From assembly GCA_022113835.1 (NCBI GenBank), contig JAILWY010000020.1, positions 6,419,501-6,483,500 on the forward strand: DNA of 64,000 nucleotides, read 5' to 3'. Source of the DNA: Atopsyche davidsoni. Taxonomy: Eukaryota; Arthropoda; Insecta; Trichoptera; Hydrobiosidae. Position numbers and translations under genes: made by a program. This document shows positions 11,301 to 21,553 of this stretch, piece after piece (position 1 is the first letter of the stretch; each line of letters begins with the position of its first letter). The notes beneath the pieces were generated by a model, which worked only from the letters and a program-made list of their open reading frames with translations, was not told the origin of the DNA and did not search any database.

Positions 11301-14300
11301 TAACGAGCGGGGGTGTCTGCAAACATAATCAACCAATTAAATTACCTCCTGGGTCACCCTCATGAAAATAACGCTCAGAATTTTTATATAGTTTAGAGGC
11401 GAGTTTTTATAATACTCCATATTTATATCCAATATACTTAAAACTTAATCTTTTGAATACCTATTTGCTTTTATTTGAAATCTTTATATGATTATTTAAA
11501 CAAGTCTATAGCCGCATTACTCTAAAAATAAATATGCATTTGGAGTAATCGTCATCAGGTTAAGGATACAGATTTATGTGAAAACATAATTGTCCGTACG
11601 ATTGCTTCTAATCACTTGCCCACCCGAGTGGGCTGCTTGAAATCTCCTCATGTCATCCAAACGGATAAATTTGCCAAGAGGAGAGGTGGAGATGAAAGGC
11701 CGAGTCTTTATTTTTTGGAGGCACCGACATCGGTGTCCAGTAGGACTATATTATTCGCCTTGCTGCATACAAAAAAATCACAAAAAACTTGCAGAGGTTT
11801 TTTTTCTCAAAGGTTTTTCCCTCCCATCAAGCCAGGAGAGTTAAAATTTAGAAAAATATAATAAAATAATTTGAATTGGTTCAGCTCACTTGTTGTTCTG
11901 CTGCGTGGCCATGTGCTGATATTCAAAGTTTAGCGGGAAGTGCAGGATACCGGTCTGCGTCTCCGGATGCGCCAGCAGTGCTGCATAGTAAGTGTCTGTC
12001 ATGCGCACCTGGAATCCATGGTAATGTGTATGTAGTGTAACATATTATTAATGTTTATTATTTACTAATATTTTTTTATTCTAAGAAAATATATAACTTA
12101 ATTCTGAAAAAGTCTTTTATTTATTTAATTTAATCTTTTAAGCTAAGATGATAAAGGTGATATCTGTCTTCCAATATTAAGATTGAAAGTGACCAAGGTT
12201 CACACTCTCAGGGCGTGTTTGAGGAATTCTTGCAACTTTCAACATCAGCTGCACAGAAATGGATTACAAAGCTGACATTTATTACAAAGACATTTTTTTT
12301 GGTGATCAGTCAGGATTCTAATTCTTATTCAAATTGGACTCAATTATTTCACTCGTCATATTGCCAGGCGAGTCAAGGTGGCGAGTCGAGTGATGGCGAG
12401 GATCTCACCTGGTGGCACATGCTGGGCACCTTGTCGGCGCAACGCTGGTGGAACTTGTAGTTGCACTGGCTGCAGTAAAACCCCGTGAACAGCAGGCGGC
12501 GGCAGCACTCGCAGAAGGCCAGGGTGAAGAAGGTCTTGCGCATGAACTGGTGGGAGATGTGCGACATGATGGGTAGCTTGTCTAGCGTGCGGACTGTCAC
12601 CTGGAACACGACAGCGGCTGTTTATTGAATGTTTCCCATATATTGTTTTGATCAAAGTACATTTCTCAATGATAAAGGTATTTCTACACATTTGTATACA
12701 ATAATAAATTTTAGAAAGGATCTCGAGAAGTTTGCATGTACAAGTCGACCTGGTGCAAATAGTTTTAACTTTTTTGTTATATAAATAAATGATATGATAA
12801 GTCACATTTTTTCACGCATCGAAAATGATTAAAGAAACGCTCAGAAAAATATAATTGCGACTTGTGTGAGATTCGAACTCACATCTTCAAGCTTACATGG
12901 CCGGTGCATTATCCATTATGCTAATGAGCCACTGCAACTTAACGAGAATTTTTAACAATCATAATCTACATATGAAAAAATGAGCCTAATCATATTAATA
13001 TATACCTGAATAGGTAAATAAATACGCACTTGATTGACGCTCAATCCACAAAATAGACATATATATTTTATATAAACAACTACCATTTATTTTTCTATTG
13101 AAAACGAAAACTCAGTTGTCACTAGAGTTTGTTTCCAAACATCTTAAATCAGATCAAACACAATCTTCGGTCGAAGGCTCTTTTTTTATACCACAAGATG
13201 ATTTTATCATCTCACATTTTGAATAATAAATGTGACAAATCTAAAATTAGTATTTTCAATCGTCGGTTCGGCAACAATTGGATAAATGCTTAGATCGTGA
13301 TGAAAAACTGGGGCAGGAAAGTTAATTCTCTCTGATAAATATGGAACATATACTTTTGAGTTTACGATTTTATAGATTTGTAGAATTTTAAAATTTGATA
13401 AAATATTAACCTGGCCATTTTCCAGTTTCAAGAGTGCAATATTTCATAACAAAGGTTTTAGCAACAGAGATCAAGGATTTTGGGGTCAGGAATTTTCATG
13501 GCAGCTAAGCTCTAGATCTCCACTCGTTCCGAGTATTCAAGCAGGAGCACATCATCTGATATTAAATGATGCATTCATTCAGCTGTTATTCCAGATAAGT
13601 CTGGAACGCGCAGCAGTCCTGATACGAATTATGATTAAAATGTCCGAGATAAAAAAAAAATAAAAGGTTTCGAAATTACGAAAATACCAGTGCCTATCTC
13701 TTGCGGTCGGTGGCGAAGTGGTTGCCTATCACTGCGGTGGGCTTCATTTAATGATGGTTTAGTTTTTTCCAATGATAATCAACCTTAGGTACAGATGGTG
13801 TTATAAAAGTCATTCGATTAATCGTAAAAAATGGATTTTTTAAAAACTTTAAGAAAAAGAAAAGATCTTTTTATTATTTTATATTTTGAAAACGTATAAG
13901 TTAAATTAGTTTTAATAGCATTTCTAAATTGGTTACTATATATATCTTATTGTGCAAGCAACATTTAAGTAAATGCAAATTTATATACTGCAACACCTCT
14001 TCGTTTGTGCAGCGTTAATTGTAATCACACTGCCGTAACAACAAAAGAAGTAAACTTCTCAACTTGATTTTGAAGACAAAGTCAGAGATGCTATGGAGCC
14101 GTAAAATGCAGCATTACATCCAAGAATGCAACGTTCCTAATAATAGCTGCCCAAGCACAAGAACCAAGTTTTTGTAATTAAAATATAATTTACGATTTAG
14201 TTGCATGGTTGTGGTTTTTTACCCCGACTTGCCTCACCGATCTGAGATGTAATTTCAAGGTAAATAACAAAAATAATCTATGCAAATAGTTTAATTTACA

Positions 14301-15924
14301 GTGTCAAGACAAGCTGGAATTTAGATTTACGAAAATACTACACAAAAAGGCCTAATCCATGTCATTAACAGTCATGCTCTAAAAACCATATCAATGTTCA
14401 ACAAGCTTTCTTTACAATTGAAATATTTTGGGTAATATTTCGAAATTGTATTTTAAAACCACGAAGAAAAATTTTGTGAAAGCCATTTAGACACAACCCC
14501 AGTTTAAAAAAAAAGATCTCTTTATTTACTGTTTTTTTATTTTTATGACGGAGTAGATCTCGGTTTTTAAATCCGTCGAAATGAAAATTAATAATTTTGA
14601 TAAGTTGTGTTTACTGAACGAAGATATTCACAAAAATCAAATAGCCTATTTGCTACAGAAGTGACTAAGATAAGCTGTACAGTATAACCCCGCTTTACGC
14701 GACCCCGTTATGCGCGGTTTCACTATAACGCGACTTTCAAATAAAATGCCTCGCATTACGCGAATTTATTATTTAAGAGTGTGTATGAACATAATGCAGT
14801 CATTGACTTCTCTTAACAATCAAAAACAGCGTTGGGTGTTATGAACGTATTTTACAAGAACACTACCGAAAAGACAATAGATGTATTTTTCAGTAAAAAT
14901 AGCATGTAATACTGCATAAAGTTTTCTTACAATTAAAGTGATTGATTCAAATGATTTGTATTTTTTTGTATTAAGTTCTGACTATGTATGTATGTTTAAT
15001 CGTAAACCCCGCTAAACGCTATTTTTTCCGGAACGTATCCCTCGCGTAAAGCGGGATATTACTGTAATTTAAAGCACATTCAATATATTCACATTAGGCC
15101 TAAAAAATTATAAAACTAAATACTTTATATTCATAAGCTCATGATAACCATTAATCATATTCAATCGAATGAGACCAATTTATTTCAAAGAATGATATCA
15201 TAAAATAATGGATACTTTATTTGATAAAGCTGATGATGTTTTCATTGATATTTTTGTAATCTGACATTTTGATAATAGCGATTATATTATAGTGACAAAA
15301 CTGACAAGTCAGGTTTTCGGCACTAACCTCCTCGGCCTCTATGAGGGTGATGTCCACATCCCACGGCACCGGCTGCTGCGTGTCCGTGCGCAGGACCTCG
15401 CACATCTCGCAAGTGAGACTCCTCAGCTTCAGCGCTTTCGACAGCGCTTCGCGCAAAGTGACACCTTCTTTCACTGGCACACTAGTGCGCTGCTGATTGG
15501 GCAGATGCGCTCTCAAAAACACTTTGCCCTGTCGCGTGAGCGTATCGAACTTTCTAGGAGTCGCATCTCCCCGGGGCGACGACGAACTGCAGTCGTCCAC
15601 CCGCTCCGGCGACTCCCCTTGCAGCCGCTCCGTCAATTTATGTTCCTCCACTTCTAAATTGTGCAACTTGATCGTGAGCTCTTGATATTCGGTGAGATAC
15701 ATAGACGGAGGATGCTGGAAACCAGCGAACTTATCGTTCAGGGCATCGATATTCTCGCGAGTGACGTTGATGATGCTCTGGATGTTACGCAGCTCGTACG
15801 CGATCGGATAGGCCAGGTCGTCGCTGTCTGTGGACGTGGACATGGCGTCGCCGTGAAAGGAGAGCGCCGGGATGCCGCCGTTGGTCCGCGCGGCGCCGCC
15901 TCCCGCGTCCCGCGTCACTGCCAT
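7655..15924 (-). CDS. Raf: Raf serine/threonine protein kinase, ten coding exons
   Basis: This is the MAP kinase kinase kinase that receives the signal from GTP-bound Ras at the membrane and phosphorylates MEK. The ten exons (minus strand) are 15924-15328, 12600-12409, 12008-11890, 11316-11196, 11042-10805, 10489-10377, 9888-9668, 9180-9089, 8721-8546 and 8002-7655. All have GT/AG borders, and the phases join to one frame of about 738 codons, close to the 739 residues of Drosophila Raf (from memory). In order the protein has an insect-type N terminus ([10 protein letters not shown]), a Ras-binding domain, a C1 zinc finger, the RSNSAP 14-3-3 site, an LDDW acidic motif before the kinase, a complete kinase domain ([34 protein letters not shown]), and a C-terminal RSASEP 14-3-3 site. 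No break is seen, so the gene should be functional. Confidence 0.95.
8188..8304. repeat. TA-rich microsatellite in raf intron 9
   Basis: Alternating TA runs with interspersed AAGTATATATATATC units (three related copies at about 8200-8270), followed by a pure (TA)n run of about 34 bases. Confidence 0.9.
8546..8721 (-). CDS. Raf: raf coding exon 9: activation segment and APE
   Basis: The exon continues the activation segment ([18 protein letters not shown]) and the C-lobe ([20 protein letters not shown]). It ends in NNKDQ, which joins in frame to ILFMVGRG of the last exon. Confidence 0.93.
8955..9005 (+). repeat. dispersed repeat tail, copy 1 (GCCGAAACCGGTC)
   Basis: The order GATAATGCCGAAACCGGTCA, CCAATAAAA, AACATGTGGT is shared with 20490-20555 (same strand), and its core with 31192-31225 (opposite strand). 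This looks like the conserved 3' end of an interspersed element. The family is unidentified. Confidence 0.6.
9089..9180 (-). CDS. Raf: raf coding exon 8: catalytic loop and DFG
   Basis: The exon encodes [18 protein letters not shown] and [12 protein letters not shown], that is, the catalytic aspartate and asparagine, the magnesium-binding DFG and the start of the activation segment. Confidence 0.93.
9668..9888 (-). CDS. Raf: raf coding exon 7: kinase N-lobe to HRD
   Basis: The exon carries [18 protein letters not shown], the hinge ([16 protein letters not shown]), and the helix up to HAKNIIHR. The arginine codon of HRD is split across the intron. Confidence 0.93.
10377..10489 (-). CDS. Raf: raf coding exon 6: P-loop and catalytic lysine
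   Basis: The exon encodes [20 protein letters not shown], the glycine-rich loop and ATP-binding lysine, then [18 protein letters not shown]. The donor is GAG|GTTCGT. Confidence 0.93.
10805..11042 (-). CDS. Raf: raf coding exon 5: Ser/Pro-rich hinge and kinase start
   Basis: A Ser-, Pro- and Arg-rich hinge leads to [20 protein letters not shown], which is the N-terminal acidic motif and the first strand of the kinase domain. The acidic DD is the B-Raf-like, constitutively charged version. The donor splits the glycine codon (ATCG|GTAACA). Confidence 0.92.
11196..11316 (-). CDS. Raf: raf coding exon 4: CR2 with 14-3-3 site
   Basis: The exon contains [12 protein letters not shown], the CR2 motif equivalent to the inhibitory 14-3-3 site around human RAF1 Ser259. 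It continues with [18 protein letters not shown]. Phases match the neighbouring exons (119 + 121 bases = 80 codons). Confidence 0.9.
11890..12008 (-). CDS. Raf: raf coding exon 3: linker
   Basis: The exon gives [18 protein letters not shown] through to MATQQNN, with a split AA|A lysine codon at the donor. This is the poorly conserved linker between C1 and CR2. Both splice borders are canonical. Confidence 0.85.
12409..12600 (-). CDS. Raf: raf coding exon 2: C1 zinc finger
   Basis: The exon encodes 64 residues that finish the RBD and give the whole C1 domain, with the expected Cys/His ladder: [18 protein letters not shown], then [14 protein letters not shown], ending PSMC. This domain binds phosphatidylserine and helps membrane recruitment. 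Borders are CCAG|GTGACA and CACCAG|GTGAG. Confidence 0.93.
12855..12940 (-). ncRNA. tRNA-like sequence (tRNA-derived SINE head or tRNA pseudogene)
   Basis: On the minus strand the order is an A-box-like TGGCTCATTAGCATAATGG, then a B-box and T-arm GTGAGTTCGAATCTCAC whose 5-bp stem is perfect. The acceptor arms do not pair and the anticodon loop lacks a proper U33, so it should not be a working tRNA. Both Pol III promoter boxes survive, as expected for a tRNA-derived SINE. It lies in raf intron 1. Confidence 0.55.
12950..14679. other. raf intron 1, unremarkable AT-rich part
   Basis: This is intron between raf coding exons 1 and 2. I see no gene or clear element here apart from the neighbouring tRNA-like sequence and the pogo-type MITE. 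Confidence 0.6.
14680..15064. mobile_element. pogo/Tigger-type non-autonomous DNA transposon
   Basis: The 385-bp element begins CAGTATAACCCCGC and ends in GCGGGATATTACTG. The ends share an inverted CCCGCTTTACGCGA core and are flanked by TA on both sides, the target-site duplication of the Tc1/mariner-pogo group. Inside, a translated stretch resembling KTIDVFFSK recalls the acidic tail of pogo transposases, and a second internal CCCCGCTAAACGC motif lies near the right end. It has no complete transposase, so it is a deletion derivative. Confidence 0.8.
15328..15924 (-). CDS. Raf: raf coding exon 1: N terminus and Ras-binding domain
   Basis: The start at 15924 gives MAVTRDAGG. An in-frame ATG 35 codons upstream (16029) and one 27 codons downstream (MSTSTDSDD) are alternatives. 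Homology to insect Raf begins near [17 protein letters not shown] helical segment ([16 protein letters not shown]) precedes the RBD ([18 protein letters not shown] to [12 protein letters not shown]). The donor is GAG|GTTAGT. Confidence 0.85.
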
Positions 15925-18900
15925 TGTCCGGAGGAGCGCACGCGAGGATGGGAGCCCGACATGACAGAGTGCAGATCTGCGGATGTCGCAAGGCAATCGC
16001 GGTATTGCCAGCTCTGCGAATAATCTCACAGAATATTATATTTGGACATTCAAATTTACACTTATTTTTCTCATTTCTTTTATTGTCCAACTTCAAATGC
16101 GAAAAATTCATTTATGATAAATTGTCCGTCTATCGATCTAATTTCTACTTTGCTACAAAAAAATAACGGTTTTAAGATACCATCTGTATTGTTGTTTTTA
16201 TGATTATTTGCCACATTTAAAACAATTGAAATACAATTTTTTTTACTATTAATAACTTGAGGCATTATCGGATAAATCTGTTAAAATCTTAAATTAGTGC
16301 GATTGTTTTCATTCTACTCGGTGTTTACGGCTATGCAACGATAAGGATAAAGCTATTCCTTACACGGAATTAAAAAATAATTACATTTACTTTGAGTCGC
16401 AAAACTAAGTCGCTTGTCATTTTTCAGTAAAAAAAAAAAAATAGAAACAAAGCAGACTTAAAGCTATGTTTTTTTAAAATAGAGAACTTAATCAATAGAG
16501 TAGGTATTTTTCATGATTTGAATGCAAATATTTGAGCTGGAAACATTTGCAGTACTGGCAACACCGGTAGAGCCGCGGCGGTCATCCTCGTGAAGGCTCA
16601 GTTCGCGAACATTCATTACCGACTGACCACCTCTCGGCATTAACAAACACGCTACAGATGCCAATTTGTCGCTGCAACTCGAGTGATGATTCGGCTGCTC
16701 GTTGATTCCACGCGAAAAAAATTGACTGGCGTACATAAAGTCATTCTAAAAAGTTAAAAATTATAAACATGCACAGCACATAATTTTTTTTATAAACTAA
16801 CTACTAACCGCATTATCACGCCAAGTCGACTTTGTTGATCTCTTCAAATATGTTATGTTTTGTTCTAATAATATGTACATTTGTGAAATGAGATAAATCC
16901 CTTCACTTTTCTTCTTTTTTAAATATTTGCAGATGAAAATAATCTATTTATTATTACGAATCCCCTACTTGAACTCACGCGCCTTTTGTGGCACAAAATA
17001 GTATTTTTTTTTAAATTCAGTAGAGCTTGATCACTCACACTTGAAATAGATCCTGTAATGACACAGTAGATTTGATCAACTATGATTCGAAAGAGAGGAG
17101 GGGCCTAAGTCGCCGCGAAGTTTCCGTATACTTAAATATGAAATAATGATACCCGTCGACTATTACAATATTAAAATAAAATTCGTTGCGTTACTTTCAC
17201 GTTACGTTTTCGACTTATCAAAAACACAAAAATGTTAAATACTTTGATAAAAAAAATTTTTTGCGCCGGCAAGAATTTGACCAAAGAAATCAAACAACTC
17301 TCATAGGTTTTGTGTTATTTTCAGTGTTTAACTCTCAGTAGCAGTGTACGGGATTCATTATAATGTTAAGTAAACGTGCATTATTTTACATAAACCCAAT
17401 TTGAATATTCTAACATTCTCTGATTGATTAAACATATTTGGTAAGCTATTCAAAATTAAATTACAACGTTGTGCTTCTTTACATTAATTGTTTTTTAGTT
17501 AGTTTAGTATTATTTAAACTACTTATTGTTTCACCTAGTAAATTTTATACTAAAACCTTATTTTATGGCATTTAAATTTTTTTTAAATCGAGCAAGAGTA
17601 ATTTTTCTTCCAATAAAATTTATTCAACTGAGTAATTTGATTTTAAATATTTTTTTGGTGTAATTGAATAAGAACGATAAAATGTTCACCTCGTACATTT
17701 TAAAAATGTGCAAGTATCTGAAATCTTCAAACTGGCAACGTAGCGAAGACAAATTCCAGCTTTGAGAAGCCGAGGCCGAGCCGTCCATTTGCGTGTCGTT
17801 ACAAATTGTGGAGGCATTTTGCCGGGACATCTCAATTCACAGCATTTAACTGCCAAATACTCCAAAAATCAACTGAAAAGCCATTATCCATATTCCTGAA
17901 CTCCAAGCAACACCTTCAGGTATTCAGCTTTGATGCATTTAACCGTATTTTTGGCGATATTTTGCGCCGAGCGATCGCCCCCCTTACAAAAACACAGCTT
18001 CGGTTTACTATGTGATGCTTTCGCTCTTCTGCTTATAATATCCACCTTAAATTACATTCTATCCACCGATCCTCCCTTATTTATTAGTATTTGATTATAT
18101 TTTATTTGATTTTTCGTAATTTTGTGCGATCGCCGCTTGAGAGTCCATGTCAATTCGCCAAAATAATATACCGTTATTATTTTTGGTCTTTGGAGTTCAT
18201 TGAACGCGTTTATATCGATCCGCGAATTGCCGATAGTGTGTTTGTGTACATTTATAATTACGATTAAATTATTATTGTTTATATTTACACCTCCTGTCAA
18301 ATTCTCGGCTAACCTAACAACGTTAAAAACAAAATGATTATTTTTAATATTAGCATCGGTACACTATTCTCGGTTCTATCGATAATACCATATTTTTAAT
18401 GTTTTGTGGTAGATTTTGTTAATAAACATGTTTTAAAAATGATTTCTTTATTCATGCATTTACCCAATAACATGCAATATTAATTTATTCAATATTTTAT
18501 TTTCCCTCCACAATTATTTTTTTAAGCATATATATATATTTCTATAAAACTATTATTTCTTTCAATCGAATTTTCCATGCATGTGATTTATGATATATTT
18601 TTATTTTAGATAAATATTAAAAATGAAAAGAGATTTTGTAAATTTATTTTTATATTCTTTTAGATTCAGTCAATTTTAGACAAAAATTTGTAGGCTTCAT
18701 ACCCAGTAAAATAAATGAAATCGTGATTTCAATCAACAGTATTTTCTAGCAGATTAGCAATATAAAAAAAAAATCTAAACAATATTATATAAAGTAATAA
18801 TTTTTTTGGCAGATAAATCTTACACCATTTACATTGACAATTTTTTCAGTTAAGTTATAAATGTATAAATCAAGTTTTTTTCAATCAGTTAAGTTATAAA

Positions 18901-19089
18901 TGCTCACAAATATTTAAAACCAATTTAATCAGTCCTCAACCTAAAATTGTTATTTAATTAATTTTTATTTAATACTTCAATTTTATTTATAAAAAATATG
19001 TTTTATATATTTATAAATAGCAATGTTAGTTTAAACGTGGTGATGATATCAGCTAGTGTATCTTTATAATAAGGGATTGATCAGCCAGA
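15925..19089. other. intergenic region between divergent raf and RRM genes
   Basis: The two genes are head to head with about 3.2 kb between start codons. It should contain both promoters and the 5' UTR exons of raf. I could not place transcription starts. Short open frames (for example 16488-16736 and 17624-17830, minus) have no recognisable domain. The sequence is AT-rich throughout. Confidence 0.5.
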
Positions 19090-19289
19090 ATGTCTGAGGA
19101 GGCGCCCGCCCCTGCTGAGGCTCCCGCGGCCGCGCCAGCATCAGAGAATGGAGCAGCCGCCCCTGACAAGCACAGTCAGCCCAGCGGAAAGACTGTCTTC
19201 ATTCTCAACCTCCCGCACTCCTCCCTCTTCACCTTCGCTGACACTCTCAAGGAGATCTTCAGCAAGTACGGGGAGGTCAAGCACGTCAA
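19090..19289 (+). CDS. RRM gene exon 1
   Basis: Start codon, Ala/Pro-rich leader and the first half of RRM1 (KTVFILNLPHSSLFT to KYGEVKHV). The donor is CGTCAA|GTGAGT, splitting a lysine codon. Confidence 0.85.
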
Positions 19290-21553
19290 GTGAGTTCTTA
19301 ATTTAGGTTTTAATTTTATTTCCAAGCAATTTCTCGATTCATCCGCTTTGGTTGACCCTTAGTATTGTGAAATACAAGTAAGATAATAGAAGTAACACTT
19401 GGGACACTTGATGGAAAAGGTTTTTGCCAACATGTTGAAGTATGTTTCAGCCAGGTTGATTTGTCACCTTTCTATTCCTGGGCTTCAAGTATCAAACAAT
19501 ACGCATTCTCCGGTCCTGTCCCCCCGTGTCAAGCCATTTAATATTATTTGTGCATTACAGCCCACCGCTGATTGGGCTATTATGCCAGACATATTTTATT
19601 GATCTCCTCTGTGTTTGCTAATGAATATTGTGAAGCCATTTTCCTTGTTCTTGGCAGAGCCTTGCAGATGGCAGCAGTCTCTTTCAATTTAGGAATTCCC
19701 TACTTAATGATTTTTTGTCCATTTATATCATCGCCCACTCTTGTAAAAGATCCTGTAAGGATGTGATGGAACTGTGGCAGACTTAATAGGCCAAAACCTT
19801 ACAAATATTGCATACCTAAAATGCCTGGCATGCCAAATACTGTACTTCTATCTATGTGAGTAACTCTTGAATGCTGTCTGACATGTCAATATTTGAGAGC
19901 AAGTTAAGGTTATTTTGAGTAAATTTTTTTAAAATTAAATAGTTATTAAAATGTGTCCATGTATAACGGAAAGAAACAGATATTGTTTGTGATCTCGTTA
20001 TGATATTTGTTCGCTAATATTGAAAAACATTACAGACGAGGAGGCATTGAGGTGCACGGCCTGGCCTCCGAGACGACTCTCACTGCCTTCATCCACTTCG
20101 ACAGTCCCGAGGTTGCTGAGAAGGTAAGAACAGGCGCAGTTTTTCCATTTTGTTTGATTGTTTGCGCTTCTTCCATTGTAGCGGCTCTCAAGTCCTCAAG
20201 TGATGTGCTTAAAGCTCTTTACTCATTAGACCCGAGTATAAGCACTTCCAGCAAATAGTCTCATAATAATAATAAGAAATCATCTACTTATCCGTAATTA
20301 ATAGCCTGGACAAAATATATACGTAAAAATAATAAGAAATGTATCAATATTAATGGAAAGACTAGAAAGTTGGTGAAAGTGGTATTTGAGTAATCATGCT
20401 AAATATTAAAAAAAAAAAAAAATACACAAGTACAATATGTGTGAAGAGTATATTCACTAGTATAGCAGAGTATATTCACTCTGTTTTATAATGCCAACGT
20501 GAAAGGTAGGCGAAACCGGTCACAAATAAAAACGAACATGTGGTATACACAAAAATGTTAGTATATTTGCAAGCTCAATACACACTAATACTGTAAATAA
20601 TTTTGTGTATAGTTTTGTTATATGAATCTAAATTACTGTAAGTTCTGAACTAGTGATAAGTATTGCTTTAGAGGAGTGCACAGCAATGCAAAATGTTGTG
20701 GTAGTGAGCTAACTGTCTATGGTTTTACAGGCCGTGGCAGAGAACGGCACCATCGTGGAAGGCAATCCCATCAAGGTATATGTGCTGCGAGCAGGCCCCC
20801 ACTCCGTGGTTGTGGATGCATTGCCCGTCCAGATGTCAGTGGAGTGCCTCCGCAACTTGCTGCTGCCTTGTGGCCCCATCAAGGAAGTCAACAAGATTCC
20901 CGGCCGCCGCACAGGTACTCATCAATCCTTAAAATGTTTGATTTGTATTTTTTCTTATACGCATTGAATAACACAAATATTTTTTTTATTCTTGGAATCA
21001 TTTGAGTTGATTTCTTGTTTCCGTTGATGGTATTTTCACTTGGTTCCAGCGTTTGTGGAGTTTGAAGACGCGGAAGGCCTGAACAAGGCGATGACACTCA
21101 ACGGAAACCTCATGATTAACAACATCAAGATTAGTATAGAGAAGCGCGGTGAGACCAAACGAGTGAGTACTCAATTTGACCTACTTCGGGGGACAGAAGG
21201 AGTGATATGAATGATTGCTAATAATCGATATTGCTTTCTGTTTTACTGTCCGTTTTGTATAACCGTTAAAGGCAACCAAGCAGAACAAGCACAAGTCTCA
21301 GCAACGCGCTGCAGCTGCGGGCTTTAAGCGGCCCTGGGGCGGTGCAGGCGCTCCATGGGAGGGTGGACGTGGTGGCTACCGCGGCGGACAGGCACCGGCA
21401 CCGCGCGGTTTCCGTGGCGGTCGCGGCGCGCGCGGCGGCTTCCGACCCCCGCAGGCACAAAACACTGGCTACGGGGGCTACTGGGTGAGGAGCCACCACA
21501 CTGAGCCCACATACCACTACAGCGACCAAGACTCATTTCCAAACACAGACTAA
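19090..21553 (+). CDS. two-RRM, RGG-rich RNA-binding protein, five exons
   Basis: The exons are 19090-19289, 20036-20123, 20731-20914, 21050-21162 and 21272-21553. All borders are GT/AG, and the joined frame gives about 288 residues. After an Ala/Pro-rich N terminus (MSEEAPAPAEAPAAAP) the first RRM starts with VFILNLPHSSLFTF and ends near NPIKVYVLR. A second RRM runs from HSVVVDALPVQMSVE to INNIKISIEKR. A basic Gly/Arg-rich tail (GRGGYRGG, FRGGRGARGG) follows, typical of hnRNP-like proteins. The RNP1 motif of RRM1 is degenerate (LTAFIHF), while that of RRM2 is better (TAFVEFED). I do not recognise the exact orthologue. The start sits in CCAGAATGTC and opens the acidic tail. An alternative last exon is described at 27258. 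Confidence 0.85.
20036..20123 (+). CDS. RRM gene exon 2
   Basis: The exon reads RGGIEVHGLASETTLTAFI to SPEVAEK, the second half of RRM1. The acceptor is ACATTACAG and the donor AAG|GTAAGA. Confidence 0.85.
20490..20555 (+). repeat. dispersed repeat tail, copy 2 (GCGAAACCGGTC)
   Basis: ATAATGCCAACGTGAAAGGT, then AGGCGAAACCGGTCAC, AAATAAAA and ACATGTGGT. It matches copy 1 at 8955 in order and wording, and the inverted copy at 31192 in the AAGGTTGGCGAAACCG part. It lies in intron 2 of the RRM gene. Confidence 0.65.
20731..20914 (+). CDS. RRM gene exon 3
   Basis: The exon contains AVAENGTIVEGNPIKVYVLR, the end of RRM1, and the first half of RRM2 (VVVDALPVQMSVECLRN to VNKIPGRRT). The donor is CACAG|GTACTC. 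Confidence 0.85.
21050..21162 (+). CDS. RRM gene exon 4
   Basis: The exon gives AFVEFEDAEGLNKAMTLNG (RNP1 of RRM2) and IKISIEKRGETKR. The acceptor is GGTTCCAG and the donor CGA|GTGAGT. Confidence 0.85.
21272..21553 (+). CDS. RRM gene exon 5, Gly/Arg-rich tail
   Basis: The exon encodes a basic, Gly/Arg-rich tail and, if read through, ends HYSDQDSFPNTD and a TAA. A strong splice donor (TACTGG|GTGAGG) at 21484-21485 lies inside it, so this stop may belong to an intron-retaining isoform. Confidence 0.75.
   Translation, partial: ATKQNKHKSQQRAAAAGFKRPWGGAGAPWEGGRGGYRGGQAPAPRGFRGGRGARGGFRPPQAQNTGYGGYWVRSHHTEPTYHYSDQDSFPNTD

Noticed and set aside
16488..16736. 82-codon minus-strand frame upstream of raf
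   Set aside because: It could be a raf 5' exon or small protein, but no conserved motif or splice logic supports it.
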